From positions 186,001-250,000 of the forward strand of contig JAYJMM010000025.1 in NCBI GenBank assembly GCA_037349105.1: DNA of 64,000 nt, read 5' to 3'. The DNA comes from Limnomonas spitsbergensis (taxonomy: Eukaryota > Chlorophyta > Chlorophyceae > Chlamydomonadales). The position numbers and the translations under genes are program-made. A model generated the notes under the pieces. The model had not been told where the DNA came from, ran no database searches, and saw only the letters and a list, made by a program, of their open reading frames with translations. How positions within the stretch are numbered: position 1 is the first letter of the stretch; every line of letters starts with the position of its first letter. Positions 51,323 through 62,485 of the stretch are shown one piece after another.

Positions 51323-51339
51323 CTGGGAGGGGGGGTGGG

Positions 51340-51545
51340 GGGGGGATTGTGAAGGGACAGCAAGTGTGAAGGGACAGCAAGTATGAAGGGACAGTACGTG
51401 TGAAGGGGATGGGGTGCTGTCTTGGAGGTGATGTCCTCAATGTCTGGGCAGCAGTAAGTGTGAAGGGACAGAATGTGTGAAGGGACAGTAAGTGTCAAGG
51501 GGAGGTGATACATGCGGGGAGGAATAAGTGTGAGGGAGGGGGTCG
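51340..51545 (+). repeat. 18-bp repeats (gtgtgaagggacagcaa)
   Basis: About seven irregular units around a partial duplicate of the CCDC61-like exon start. Confidence 0.7.
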
Positions 51546-52009
51546 CTAAATGATTACTTCCATTGCCCTGATTCCTGCCCTGCCCTGCAATACCTTACCC
51601 TGCCCTCCAATAGATGACATCACGGTGCTGCCTCCCCCCCCACATCACCTCATTGATAGACCACAAGTCCCCTCCATTCAACAGCACCCTCCTCTCCCCA
51701 GCATCCCCCCCTATCCTCACATCTTGAAATATTTCCTGTAGTATCTGACATCACTGCCCTACCTCGCCCCCCCCCATCAACTCACTGCTGAACGAAATGC
51801 GTTGTATTAAGTTGAACGCCTCACATCACATCACACGAATTGGGTAACGCATGCCAACAGCTGTGCAACAGGCCACGCAAACACAGCATTCGTCCACGCT
51901 TTCGATTTACCAAGACACATTCCAGACTTATCCAGTCTCGCGCAAACAGTCCCGCACAAACAGTTACAGGGAACATGGCTCTGGTAATCCCTCCCAATGC
52001 TACCAGTTC
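51546..52009. other. No gene recognised
   Basis: C-rich non-coding DNA with a few tgacatcac motifs; no exon series was seen. Confidence 0.35.
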
Positions 52010-52155
52010 ATGAGGTTACACCACTGGGTCCTGAGGTCACACCACTGGGTCATGAGCGAGGTTACATCACTGGGTCTTGAGGTTACACCTATGGGCCTTG
52101 GGGTCACACCACTGGGTCCTGAGGTTACACCATTGGGTCATGAGGTTACACCACA
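52010..52155 (+). repeat. 24-30-bp tandem repeat
   Basis: About six units of ggttacaccactgggtcctga with variants. Confidence 0.8.
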
Positions 52156-52570
52156 CGCGTAAAACCCACGGACCGGCGTAATTACCGCCCCACCACCACA
52201 TACCGGTATACCCTGAGGAGATGTGGTGTACTCACCTGTGGTCTTCACCATCCGACCCCTCTCATCTCGGAGCAAGCACACTGCCCCGTGTGCCGTCTGA
52301 CACTCCTCGCCACCAGCATGAGTTACACAGTCCTGTTCGCCCCAAATGCAGACCCAGGCTCCCTCCGCTTGAAGAAATAAAATAGCCTCATGCACCCCAA
52401 CGCGCCCATGCCCCCTCTGACACTCCTCGCCACCAGCCTGCGTTCCACAGTCTTGTTCGCCCCAAGCTCAGGCTACCTCCAATTCCACAAATATAAACCC
52501 TGCATGAACCCTGATGCGCCCGCACCCCCTTTGACACTCCTCATGTCCTGAAGGAAGACGCAGTCCGGTG

Positions 52571-55208
52571 CACCCTAGATACAGCCCCCTGATACCTCTG
52601 ACCAGCACACCCTAGATAAAGCCCCCTGATACCTCTGACCAGCTCACCCTAGATACAGCCCCCTGATACCTCTGACCAGCTCACCCTAGATACAGCCCCC
52701 TGATACCTCTGACCAGCTCACCCTAGATACGGCCCCCTGATACCTCTGACCAGCTCACCCTAGATATAGCCCCCTGATACCTCTGACCAGCTCACCCTAG
52801 ATATAGCCCCCTGATACCTCTGACCAGCTCACCCTAGATACAGCCCCCTGATACCTCTGACCAGCACACCCTAGATATAGCCCCCTGATACCTCTGACCA
52901 GCTCACCCTAGATAAAGCCCCCTGATACCTCTGACCAGCACACCCTAGATACAGCCCCCTGATACCTCTGACCAGCTCACCCTAGATACAGCCCCCTGAT
53001 ACCTCTGACCAGCTCACCCTATATACAGCCCCCTGATACCTCTGATCAGCTCACCCTAGATACAGCCCCCTGATACCTCTGACCAGCTCACCCTAGATAC
53101 GGCCCCCTGATACCTCTGACCAGCACACCCAAGATACAGCCCCCTGATACCTCTGACCAGCACACCCTAGATAAAGCCCCCTGATACCTCTGACCAGCTC
53201 ACCCTAGATACAGCCCCCTGATACCTCTGACCAGCTTACCCTAGATACAGCCCCCTGATACCTCTGACCAGCTCACCCTAGATACGGCCCCCTGATACCT
53301 CTGACCAGCTCACCCTAGATATAGCCCCCTGATACCATTGACCAGCTCACCCTAGATATAGCCCCCTGATACCTCTGACCAGCTCACCCTAGATACAGCC
53401 CCCTGATACCTCTGACCAGCACACCCTAGATATAGCCCCCTGATACCTCTGACCAGCTCACCCTAGATAAAGCCCCCTGATACCTCTGACCAACACACCC
53501 TAGATAAAGCCCCCTGATACCTCTGACCAGCTCACCCTAGATACAGCCCCCTGATACCTCTGACCAGCTCACCCTAGATACAGCCCCCTGATACCATTGA
53601 CCAGCTCACCCTAGATATAGCCCCCTGATACCTCTGACCAGCTCACCCTAGATACAGCCCCCTGATTCCTCTGACCAGCTCACCCTAGATACAGCCCCCT
53701 GATACCTCTGACCAGCTCACCCTAGATACGGCCCCCTGATACCTCTGACCAGCTCACCCTAGATATAGCCCCCTGATACCATTGACCAGCTCACCCTAGA
53801 TATAGCCCCCTGATACCTCTGACCAGCTCACCCTAGATACAGCCCCCTGATACCTCTGACCAGCACACCCTAGATATAGCCCCCTGATACCTCTGACCAG
53901 CTCACCCTAGATAAAGCCCCCTGATACCTCTGACCAGCACACCCTAGATAAAGCCCCCTGATACCTCTGACCAGCTCACCCTAGATACAGCCCCCTGATA
54001 CATCTGACCAGCTCACCCTATATACAGCCCCCTGATACCTCTGATCAGCTCACCCTAGATACAGCCCCCTGATACCTCTGACCAGCTCACCCTAGATACG
54101 GCCCCCTGATACCTCTGACCAGCTCACCCTAGATACAGCCCCCTGATACCTCTGACCAGCACACCCTAGATAAAGCCCCCTGATACCTCTGACCAGCTCA
54201 CCCTAGATACAGCCCCCTGATACCTCTGACCAGCTCACCCTAGATACAGCCCCCTGATACCTCTGACCAGCTCACCCTAGATACGGCCCCCTGATACCTC
54301 TGACCAGCTCACCCTAGATATAGCCCCCTGATACCATTGACCAGCTCACCCTAGATATAGCCCCCTGATACCTCTGACCAGCTCACCCTAGATACAGCCC
54401 CCTGATACCTCTGACCAGCACACCCTAGATATAGCCCCCTGATACCTCTGACCAGCTCACCCTAGATAAAGCCCCCTGATACCTCTGACCAACACACCCT
54501 AGATAAAGCCCCCTGATACCTCTGACCAGCTCACCCTAGATACAGCCCCCTGATACCTCTGACCAGCTCACCCTATATACAGCCCCCTGATACCTCTGAT
54601 CAGCTCACCCTAGATACAGCCCCCTGATACCTCTGACCAGCTCACCCTAGATACGGCCCCCTGATACCTCTGACCAGCTCACCCTAGATATAGCCCCCTG
54701 ATACCATTGACCAGCTCACCCTAGATATAGCCCCCTGATACCTCTGACCAGCTCACCCTAGATACAGCCCCCTGATACCTCTGACCAGCACACCCTAGAT
54801 ATAGCCCCCTGATACCTCTGACCAGCACACCCTAGATACAGCCCCCTGATACCTCTGACCAGCTCACCCTATATACAGCCCCCTGATACCTCTGATCAGC
54901 TCACCCTAGATACAGCCCCCTGATACCTCTGACCAGCTCACCCTAGATACGGCCCCCTGATACCTCTGACCAGCTCACCCTAGATATAGCCCCCTGATAC
55001 CATTGACCAGCTCACCCTAGATATAGCCCCCTGATACCTCTGACCAGCTCACCCTAGATACAGCCCCCTGATACCTCTGATCAGCTCACCCTAGATACAG
55101 CCCCCTGATACCTCTGACCAGCTCACCCTAGATACAGCCCTCTGATACCTCTGACCAGCTCACCCTAGATATAGCCCCCTGATACCATTGACCAGCTCAC
55201 CCTAGATA
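52571..55208 (+). repeat. 37-bp minisatellite, about 71 copies
   Basis: Unit: caccctagatacagccccct, gatacctctgaccagct. Few variant sites (ataca, ataaa, atata, atacg; agctc, agcac; cctctgacc, ccattgacc; tatatac) are shuffled among the copies. Variant strings recur as blocks (for example the ccattgacc unit near 53,331, 53,590, 53,777, 54,331, 54,701, 54,990 and 55,185), showing multi-unit duplication. There are no spacers, so it is not a CRISPR array. Confidence 0.95.
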
Positions 55209-55599
55209 CAACCCTTGATGCTGATATTGATATTGATAATGCTTCCTCACACCACTGCCCCTCCTCCACCTCGGCCTGCAGCTTGTGCCACTGCCCCCCC
55301 TCCACCTTTTCCTGCAGCTCGCGCCACTGCCCCTCCTCCACCTTGGCCTGCAGCTCGCGCCACTGCCCCCCCTCCACCTTTTCCTGCAGCTCGCGCCACT
55401 GCCCCTCCTCCACCTTGGCCTGCAGTACCTGCAGCTCGCGCCACTGCCCCCCCTCCACCTTTTCCTGCAGCTCGTGCCACTGCCCCTCCTCCACCTCGGC
55501 CTGCAGCTCGCGCCACTGCCCCTCCTCCACCTCGGCCTGCAGCTCAGTGCAGTAGGGCGAGGGTGGGGCCGTGGCCGGACAGCAAGGGGCAGTGGACAA
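55165..55599 (-). CDS. Coiled-coil repeat reading frame (possible exon)
   Basis: On the minus strand a 36-bp unit encodes about eight 12-residue repeats alternating ELQAKVEEGQWR and ELQEKVEGGQWR, strongly helical and acidic, following STAPCCPATAPPSPYCT. The frame starts at a non-ATG codon and runs into the 37-bp minisatellite, so the gene limits are not visible. The opposite strand is also open but gives only proline/alanine/cysteine repeats. It could be an expanded exon of a coiled-coil protein or merely a minisatellite that happens to be open. Confidence 0.45.
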   Translation of the reverse strand: MSTAPCCPATAPPSPYCTELQAEVEEGQWRELQAEVEEGQWHELQEKVEGGQWRELQVLQAKVEEGQWRELQEKVEGGQWRELQAKVEEGQWRELQEKVEGGQWHKLQAEVEEGQWCEEALSISISASRVVSRVSWSMVSGGYI

Positions 55600-56353
55600 A
55601 CAACATGTATGAGGAGACGGCCCTGGCGGTCAAACACAATAAGCAGTGCTCAGGGATATGGCAGGGTTGCGGTTGGAGCACGTCCTGGCAGCCTCGAATG
55701 CGGCACAACCACCAGTACCGTAGTTTGGGGTGTAGGACTAAATTACTAGAGCCTGAGTGAAGGTGAGCAGCAGCCAAGGGTGAGGAAGCAACAGGTCTTG
55801 AGGGCTGCCATGCAGACATGCCATGCAGCAGCCTCCCTATCTTTCCTGCCTCTTCAACATCCCTCGGAGAACATCGGAAGAACCGTGCACTAGGGACCTT
55901 TGCTAGTTGAAAATGGGGATGCGATGTGTTTGGCATGCCCATTTTCTTCTAGTCTCCAACTTACTCCTCCAATATTCGAAGTCTCTAAACTTCCGGTGTA
56001 CGGTGTTTAAAATCCCGTATTCCTCAAGCCACGCTCAGGCGTTTTCTTTCTTTCTTTCTAAAGCAGGGCTTTATAACATATTCTAAGTGCTTGTAAAAAC
56101 CACACGTTTCTTCTGAGGCGGGTCGCTCATTCCATATCAATAGGTTGCGTCGACATCTTCGCTGATTGTGCTGGCTAGATTCATGGTGAGTTTGAATATG
56201 TTGCTTGTTTTTTTTTCTTTCATGCAAGGTCCTGCGGTAGGTTCTGGGAGCATCTTTTTGTCCAGCAGCGGGTGATGTAGGTAGTTGTCGTAATGGCTAG
56301 AAGAGCGGAATATCTAATAGCCGACGTGGGTTCGAGTCCTGCGTATTAAAACA
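55600..56353. other. Intergenic; tRNA-like box B
   Basis: gggttcgagtcct at about 56,327-56,340 matches a pol III box B, and tggctaga upstream resembles box A. The acceptor ends do not pair, so this is at most a tRNA-derived remnant. Confidence 0.35.
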
Positions 56354-59300
56354 ATGACTGAGCACCGCTATCTTTTCCACACAGCCTCGATCTCCGTCAG
56401 AATGACAACGAAACAAGGCGTGCTAGACCTGTTTTACACGGTGGACTCGGTGGATGCTGGCAGAGCGAGGGCCGTCATCGAAGGAGTACCTGCCACCGAT
56501 GTACGCTTCGCCATTCGCCACCAGGGGGCGAATGCTGCGATTGGCTACTGGCTGGGACAAGGTGTGGGCAGCACACTCATAACAGGCAGGCATGTGCATA
56601 ACAGGCAGGAATGTGCATAACAGGCAGGCGGCAGGTGCATAATAGGCTGGCAAGTGCAGTGGGCTTCAGTGGCGAAGATCATGCGACTAGTGCCTTCGCC
56701 GGTTTGGCCCCCCAGAGTGTGCTAGGCCTGAATCTGAGACAGCAATCTGCAATCACAAAAGCGCAGCAGCAAGTGGCAGGTGCGGAAATAGTCCATGCGC
56801 CCTGCGCCAGAACAGGGGGTGCCTTGGAGCTTCCACATGTGGGGCCCGAGCCATGAAGACACCAAATGAGAGGGGAGGTTGCGAGCCCATGTGGGGCTGA
56901 ACCTGAGCCCAGCAAGGCCCGTTTTGGGGATGCTTTCCCCTCCACTCCGCCTTTTAGGTGAGCATTTGCACAGAACTGCATTTTGCTCGGCTTCCGGCCG
57001 TCGTTTTCGCGGATGCATTCACCACCCCCTCTGCCCTTTTGCAGGTGTAACAAGTCACGTCACTGCGAGCCCTAGAGCACCACCCATCTGCTGCCACCCT
57101 CGATCCTGTCCCCTCCCTCTCCCTCGCATGCACCAACCATGCTTTCCGCCCCAAGCTCCTGACTGGTTGGATTTTACAGCAGCAGCATCGTCCTTGTTAT
57201 GGAGGGATCTGAGTCTAAGGGCATCTGGATCGCAGGGCTGAGAGCTGCACCCCGCTTTGAATGTCCCCCCGCATGGGCTCCCAAGAACCCCAGCACTCCC
57301 CCTTATTTCACAACCTCAACTGCTACCCCTTCCCTGCCTCGCCCACACGACCCATGCACATGTGCATGCGGCCCATGCAGCTGGGCACAGATAACCTACT
57401 GCCTGGCTTTGCTATTTTAATTATTTCCTGACATTTTGTTTGCTCGTGATTGCAGCGGAAGCGGTGCAGCCGGCGGCAGCAACGAAAGGTGGGCGTAGGG
57501 AGGGGATCTAGGGTGAGGCAGAAGGGTGGGGTCCGTTTCACTGTTGTGAGCTATGGAACACGCTTGGCCCCTGCACTCAAGCGACGTCCACTGTAGCCGC
57601 TAAAAAACAGTGCGGTGGGCGAGTAGGGGCAGGGTCCCCGGGCCCCCTTCTTTAAATTTTGGCGCTATTTGGAGGGATCGCCGTCCTCACAAGTTGTCGG
57701 CAGGCCTCCCCGCGGCCGCTAAAGGCCAGTTAGGCCCCAAACCTAGATCGGCCACTGTCATGAGGCCCTAGCAGCATGGCCACAGTTTGGGCCGGAGGCC
57801 GGAGTGTAGCTGCCAAGTTGCTGACCTTAATTTATACAAACTGCTGAAGGACCCCTTCTTCTCCTGCCGTCGTGGCCCCCTAGGTTGCCGCCCTGAACGC
57901 CTGAGCACCTTCCAACCCTCCTGGCTGCCCTTTTTGCCCCACTTGGCCCTCCAGCCCCCGAGGCAGGCCCACAGTTGTTTGGACCAGCCTCTCCCCCCAT
58001 GGTTGCGGCCCGTCTCTTCCCCCCCCCTGCCCCCCCCCCCCCGCATTTTCCGTGGAGGGGTGCGCGAGTTTTTTTATTTTTAAATTATTTGTTCCCTTGC
58101 TGACTGCAGTGGAGGCTGCAGCAGCTGCTGTGGCGCCTGTCCCCTTCCCTCCCGCCCGCCTTTACACCCGTCCCCTTAAGGCTCTCCTCATGCACTGTGG
58201 TGGGAGGGGCAGGTGGGGCTCTAGGGTGGGTCCAAGGGGTGGCGTCTCAGCGCCCTGCCTCCCTCCCTCCCCATGACTTACGCTGCTCAATGTAGGCAAG
58301 GTCAACGTGCTTGATGCCGCGTTGAGTACATGCAAGCTGCTGAAGTTGGAGCCCACCCAGAGAAAACGAAGTTCGAGCAGCCATAAGAGCACAAGGTCCC
58401 GCAGCTTCAGAACCTGCACTGAGATGGACATTGATGGGGGATTGAACAGGCTCTGCGATCTTCTGCGAGACTGCTCCATCATGGTGGACGCCCCCCTCAT
58501 AACTGCTCCTGCACTGGCCGGCAACGAGGGTGGTGTTGCCTCAGCATTTGCTTCCCACCAGCTTCCGGTTGTTCATCAGGTGAGGCACGGCTACTTTCTG
58601 CACCATGCCTATTGCAAATGAGGCGCTCGTGCTTTACCGGTGCACTGCTGCCATGCCAAACTATTCAGCGAGAGCAAATTTTCGAAGCGCACGCTTCTTG
58701 TTAGAGTGCATGTTGTTCCACAGGCCGCCTCACATGGACACATGGGACTTGTAAATAGCATGGCGTCATGCTATTGAGACTGTTTGGAAGGTCGTTGTCC
58801 CCTCCGCCTCCTGGATCAGCCACGCCATGCCTCGCTCTTTGAGTGCTCCACCCTGGAGCTCCTTGTCGGAGTACTAGAAGCTCTGCATGGCCTGTGTGGT
58901 CACACCACCGCATGCTGTTGTAGCGCAACCCGTTCCTTCACCCCACCACCAAGCTTGTCTCTACCCCTCTGAAGTTCCAATGTGCATCTATCAATCCTGT
59001 TCTCATGAGCTTCCCTGCATTGCCTCTGATCGGTGCCACCTTTGCAGATCCTCAGGGCCCTTGAGGTAAAAGCCCGCTGCGGCACTGGCGACGGAAATCA
59101 GGCCATCACATCCTACTGCGACATCAAGGTCTTCAATGCTTTTGCGGAGGAGGCGAGTGCAGATGACATCCTAATAGGGCTTCTGGAGTTCAAGACTTTC
59201 TGGAAGATCGATCTCTGCGGCAAGTCGCTGGTCGAGGTGGTCAACATCGAGGACAATGTCGCCAGTGTGTTTGAGCAGAACGCCAAGAACGCTGTACAGC

Positions 59301-62300
59301 AGGTGTGCATGTCTCCCTTTTCCCGACACCTTATGGCATGCTGCCATCTTGACTGGGCGTGGATGATGAGCAGAGCGCTGTGCCCTGATAGTGTTCTTTG
59401 GGGCTGAAGGAAGGGCTGTGTGTCACATGTGGTGTGCCACAGAAATTGCGAACTGCGCAGTGCTTTGCCGAGATGTGCTGTCATGCACTGCAAGGCCACA
59501 GTTTGGCTCAGTAGTTTGACCATCCGCTATCGCAAGGATGTCTCAAGCAAGACCCACAACTATCTATGAGCACTTGCGCCCCTCCCTCAGAAAAAATATT
59601 CAAATCTCAGTTGTTCAGTGAAATGGAACGTGTCTCCCTGTGATCTGCTTCTTTTGCGCAGCTCTTTGGGGACCTTATTCACTGCAACAAGGCTGTGGGC
59701 TTGCTGAGCACCTTCAACCAGAGCTGGATGGTCCGACGTACGGCGGCTGACTCGCTCGATTTGCAGGTGTGCACACGCAAGCAGTTGCTACTTCATCTGT
59801 AGCTCAATCCTTGGTAAACACACCAGGTAAAGCTTGACTGGCTGCATGGGGTGCAATCACTCAGGTGCTCTCAGTTGGTCTTGCTGCGACTGGTCTTGCC
59901 TGCCCTTTTGGGGAGCCAGCCATTGAGAAATGTGACACCATGGGACAGCGTGACCATCATGGCCTGCTACAGCCTTGATAGCCCTGACAGCCATTTGGGT
60001 CTTGGTGACCTTCGGCTCTTGACTTGTTGCCAGACCATGACCTTGACCATCTCAGCATGAGTGGTTTGAGCGACCGAGGGACACATCACGACGATCGACG
60101 TAGTGCTTTCCCTTTGTTGTCGCAGATTTCGAAGGCGTTTACCCCGCAAGACCGCCACTTGCTACTAATGGTGTACGCTTTGAAGGTATGTCCACTTGCC
60201 GCACAATGCGCTTCCAGGGATGCGTGTGTGTCTCAAAATCAGTCCCCTTCATGCTCTCTATATACGTTGCCAGATTTGATGTTTGAAGATCTTACTTTGT
60301 GTGCATGCTATGACACATGGTTTGCAATGTTGTGACCTATGCCAATTGATCAGCTATGTTCTGTTCTGTATAGTAAGTGAAGTGACTTGAACTGACACGG
60401 CATGGTCTACATTTGTTGCATGCAGCATTATACAGCACTCAACACGTCACGTAGCTCATACCACAACACTTGCACCATTGATTCTAGCTGCTGCTGTTGT
60501 GGCTGCTCCCGACCCTGCAGGAGATGACACTCGCAGCGCCGATGCCGAAGGAGGATGTCCCGGATTCCCAGCCAAGCGAGAATAACCCGTACGGCTCGGG
60601 GAGTGAGCCACAGGACAACGGGGAAAATGACGATGAAACCGGTGATCCAAGCTATCAGGGCAACGACGGACCCAAGCGCCCGGGCGAGGTGAACAGCACC
60701 CACCAGTCGCCCCGCAAGAGGCGGAGCGGCCAGTCATATAGCCTGGGCCTGAGCAGCACACTGCAGATCTGGTCTCTGAAAAGCATGCAGCTCGGTGAGT
60801 GGCTCAACACCAGCTTGAAAGTATGCAGTCGTGAAATTATACGCGCCTCGGAAAGGGATAATTTTCCGTGTGCAGCAGGGAACATCATTCGGTTCGGACA
60901 TGTGTCTGACTAATTTCTATGTGCATGTGCGCACACATTCATTTTTGGCATGTGGCCAGGTTGTGCTGATGTATTGGGTGCGCAAAGCAACGGCATAGTA
61001 GCCTGCGTCCCCTTTGATCATGTGGTTCTCACACACTGTGCAAATCACAGCATGGTGAAATGTTGATAGGGTTAAGTCTCTTATTGTACACATAAGTCTT
61101 TGCCGTGTGTCATCATCCATCTTCCACAATTCGTTTTTTTTGTTTAGTTGGTGCTGTTTGAGATGGCAGCTATGAGCTATGGTGCTTGCTCCAAAAATGG
61201 GATTCACCTTGCAGGGTGGCAAAGCTTTGTAGTCGCTTGAACATGCTACCTAAGTGCTCAATGCCATGCTCATAGTTGGTGCGGTAGGGCAATATATGCC
61301 ACATCTCTTCAATCTCACTGAGCACATGGCTATTTTCCCAATCCACGTCTCTCTTCCCAGGTAAGCTCATCAGTATCGGCGGCACTGGCACTGTGTATGG
61401 TGCTCGTCTCCACGGCACCCAACCCGCGGCCGTCAAGTGCTTTGGGGCCACCCGCGACGGCGAGGCGGAGATGCTGAAGGAGCTGGATATGTACCGCAAG
61501 GTGCAGTGCCTGCAAGGGGTGTCTGTGCCTACCGTCCTGGCGCACGGGCTTATGGACCACACCTTCTCCCCTTTCATCGCCATGTCATTGGAGGGCAACT
61601 CGCTTGCTTCATCAGGTGTGACACACCACGCTCTTGTCTGCATTGTTGATTGCCTTAGCATACACCATCTATCGTGTTGCAGGCATGACCATCATTTGGC
61701 CAATTGTGTTTTGTTGTGAGCTGGGCTGACCAGCTTCTTGCCCCTACTGTATCTTAAAATACCAGACTTGACAATATTTTGAAGTGGTGCACATGATCCA
61801 CTATTGCATGTGGGATGATTGGGAACATGCTCTGCTTAGGGAGTTTGTATTGGTTGACCTGCAGCGGGTGCGGCTGTGATTGCCATATGCTCTTATTCTT
61901 GTTGCAAGATGCCTGTCATGGTGCGCTTGCATTTTTAATTGTTGAGGATTACATGGGAGGCCGGCCGCCGAGCAGCCTTTATCCCTAAAGAACTGAACCT
62001 AGGAAAACCTAGGAGGCAGACAAGTAAGGAGCCGAAGGGCCCAACAACATGACAACAAGAGAAGGCCTGGGGGCCAACCCAAACACTAGAGCAGCCACAG
62101 CAGAGCACAAGCCGTAAGAGCCAAGCCCCAAAGCAGACAGCTACCAAGAACTAACTTGCATGCCTAGACCATGAACCCTGAACCCTAGTCACATCCACAG
62201 CCAGTGTTGGCATTCCTTGACATAGCGCGCGCTTCTTTGCATGCCCTCGCCCCACCAGGTGTCACGGCAGAGACCAGCGTTGCTGCGGTGTCAACAATGC

Positions 62301-62485
62301 AGCAGCTGCACCAGCTGGGCATACTGCACGGTGACGTGCGTCTGGAAAACCTGGTCGTCAACCAGGACACGGGCTCTGTCAAGGTCATCGACCTGGGGCG
62401 TTCAGTCTTGGGTGCCAGCCGAAAGGCATGCGCAGCAGAGATTGCCAAGCTTCAGCAGCTGCTGCATGGCTGTGTGCATGGGTGA
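56354..62485 (+). CDS. Multi-exon gene: possible nuclease-like segment plus protein-kinase-like domain
   Basis: Confident exons: 58296-58579, 59048-59302, 59662-59766, 60126-60185, 60488-60794, 61361-61615 and 62259-62485 (TGA). All are GT-AG with matching phases, about 497 residues. A possible first exon is 56354-56561 (MTEHRYLFHTASISVRM); exons between 56.6 and 58.3 kb are unresolved. The 59,048 exon starts ILRALEVKARCGTGDGNQA. Its ExK plus downstream Q resembles restriction-endonuclease-fold nucleases. The exon at 60,488 is acidic with a basic KRPGE...PRKRRSGQ stretch (possible NLS). The kinase part has a glycine loop SIGGTGTVYGA, AAVKCF (ATP-binding Lys), ILHGDVRLENLVV (HxD loop) and VKVIDLGRS (DLG for DFG), then only about 30 residues, so the C-lobe is minimal. 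A nuclease-like plus kinase layout recalls crinkler-type effectors (inference). TGTAA at 62,795-62,799 may end the transcript. Confidence 0.7.
61950..62165 (-). repeat. Possible repeat insertion in the last intron
   Basis: GC-rich and different from the surrounding intron, with ggaggccggccgccgagcag and gggcccaacaacatgac, somewhat like the LINE tail reversed. Family membership is uncertain. Confidence 0.3.

Noticed and set aside
52571..55208. CRISPR-like appearance of regular repeats
   Set aside because: Units are directly adjacent with no unique spacers, and the setting is a eukaryotic nuclear genome.
56290..56350. tRNA gene with GGTTCGAGTCC
   Set aside because: Box B is good, but the 5' and 3' acceptor arms do not pair and the anticodon arm is not convincing.
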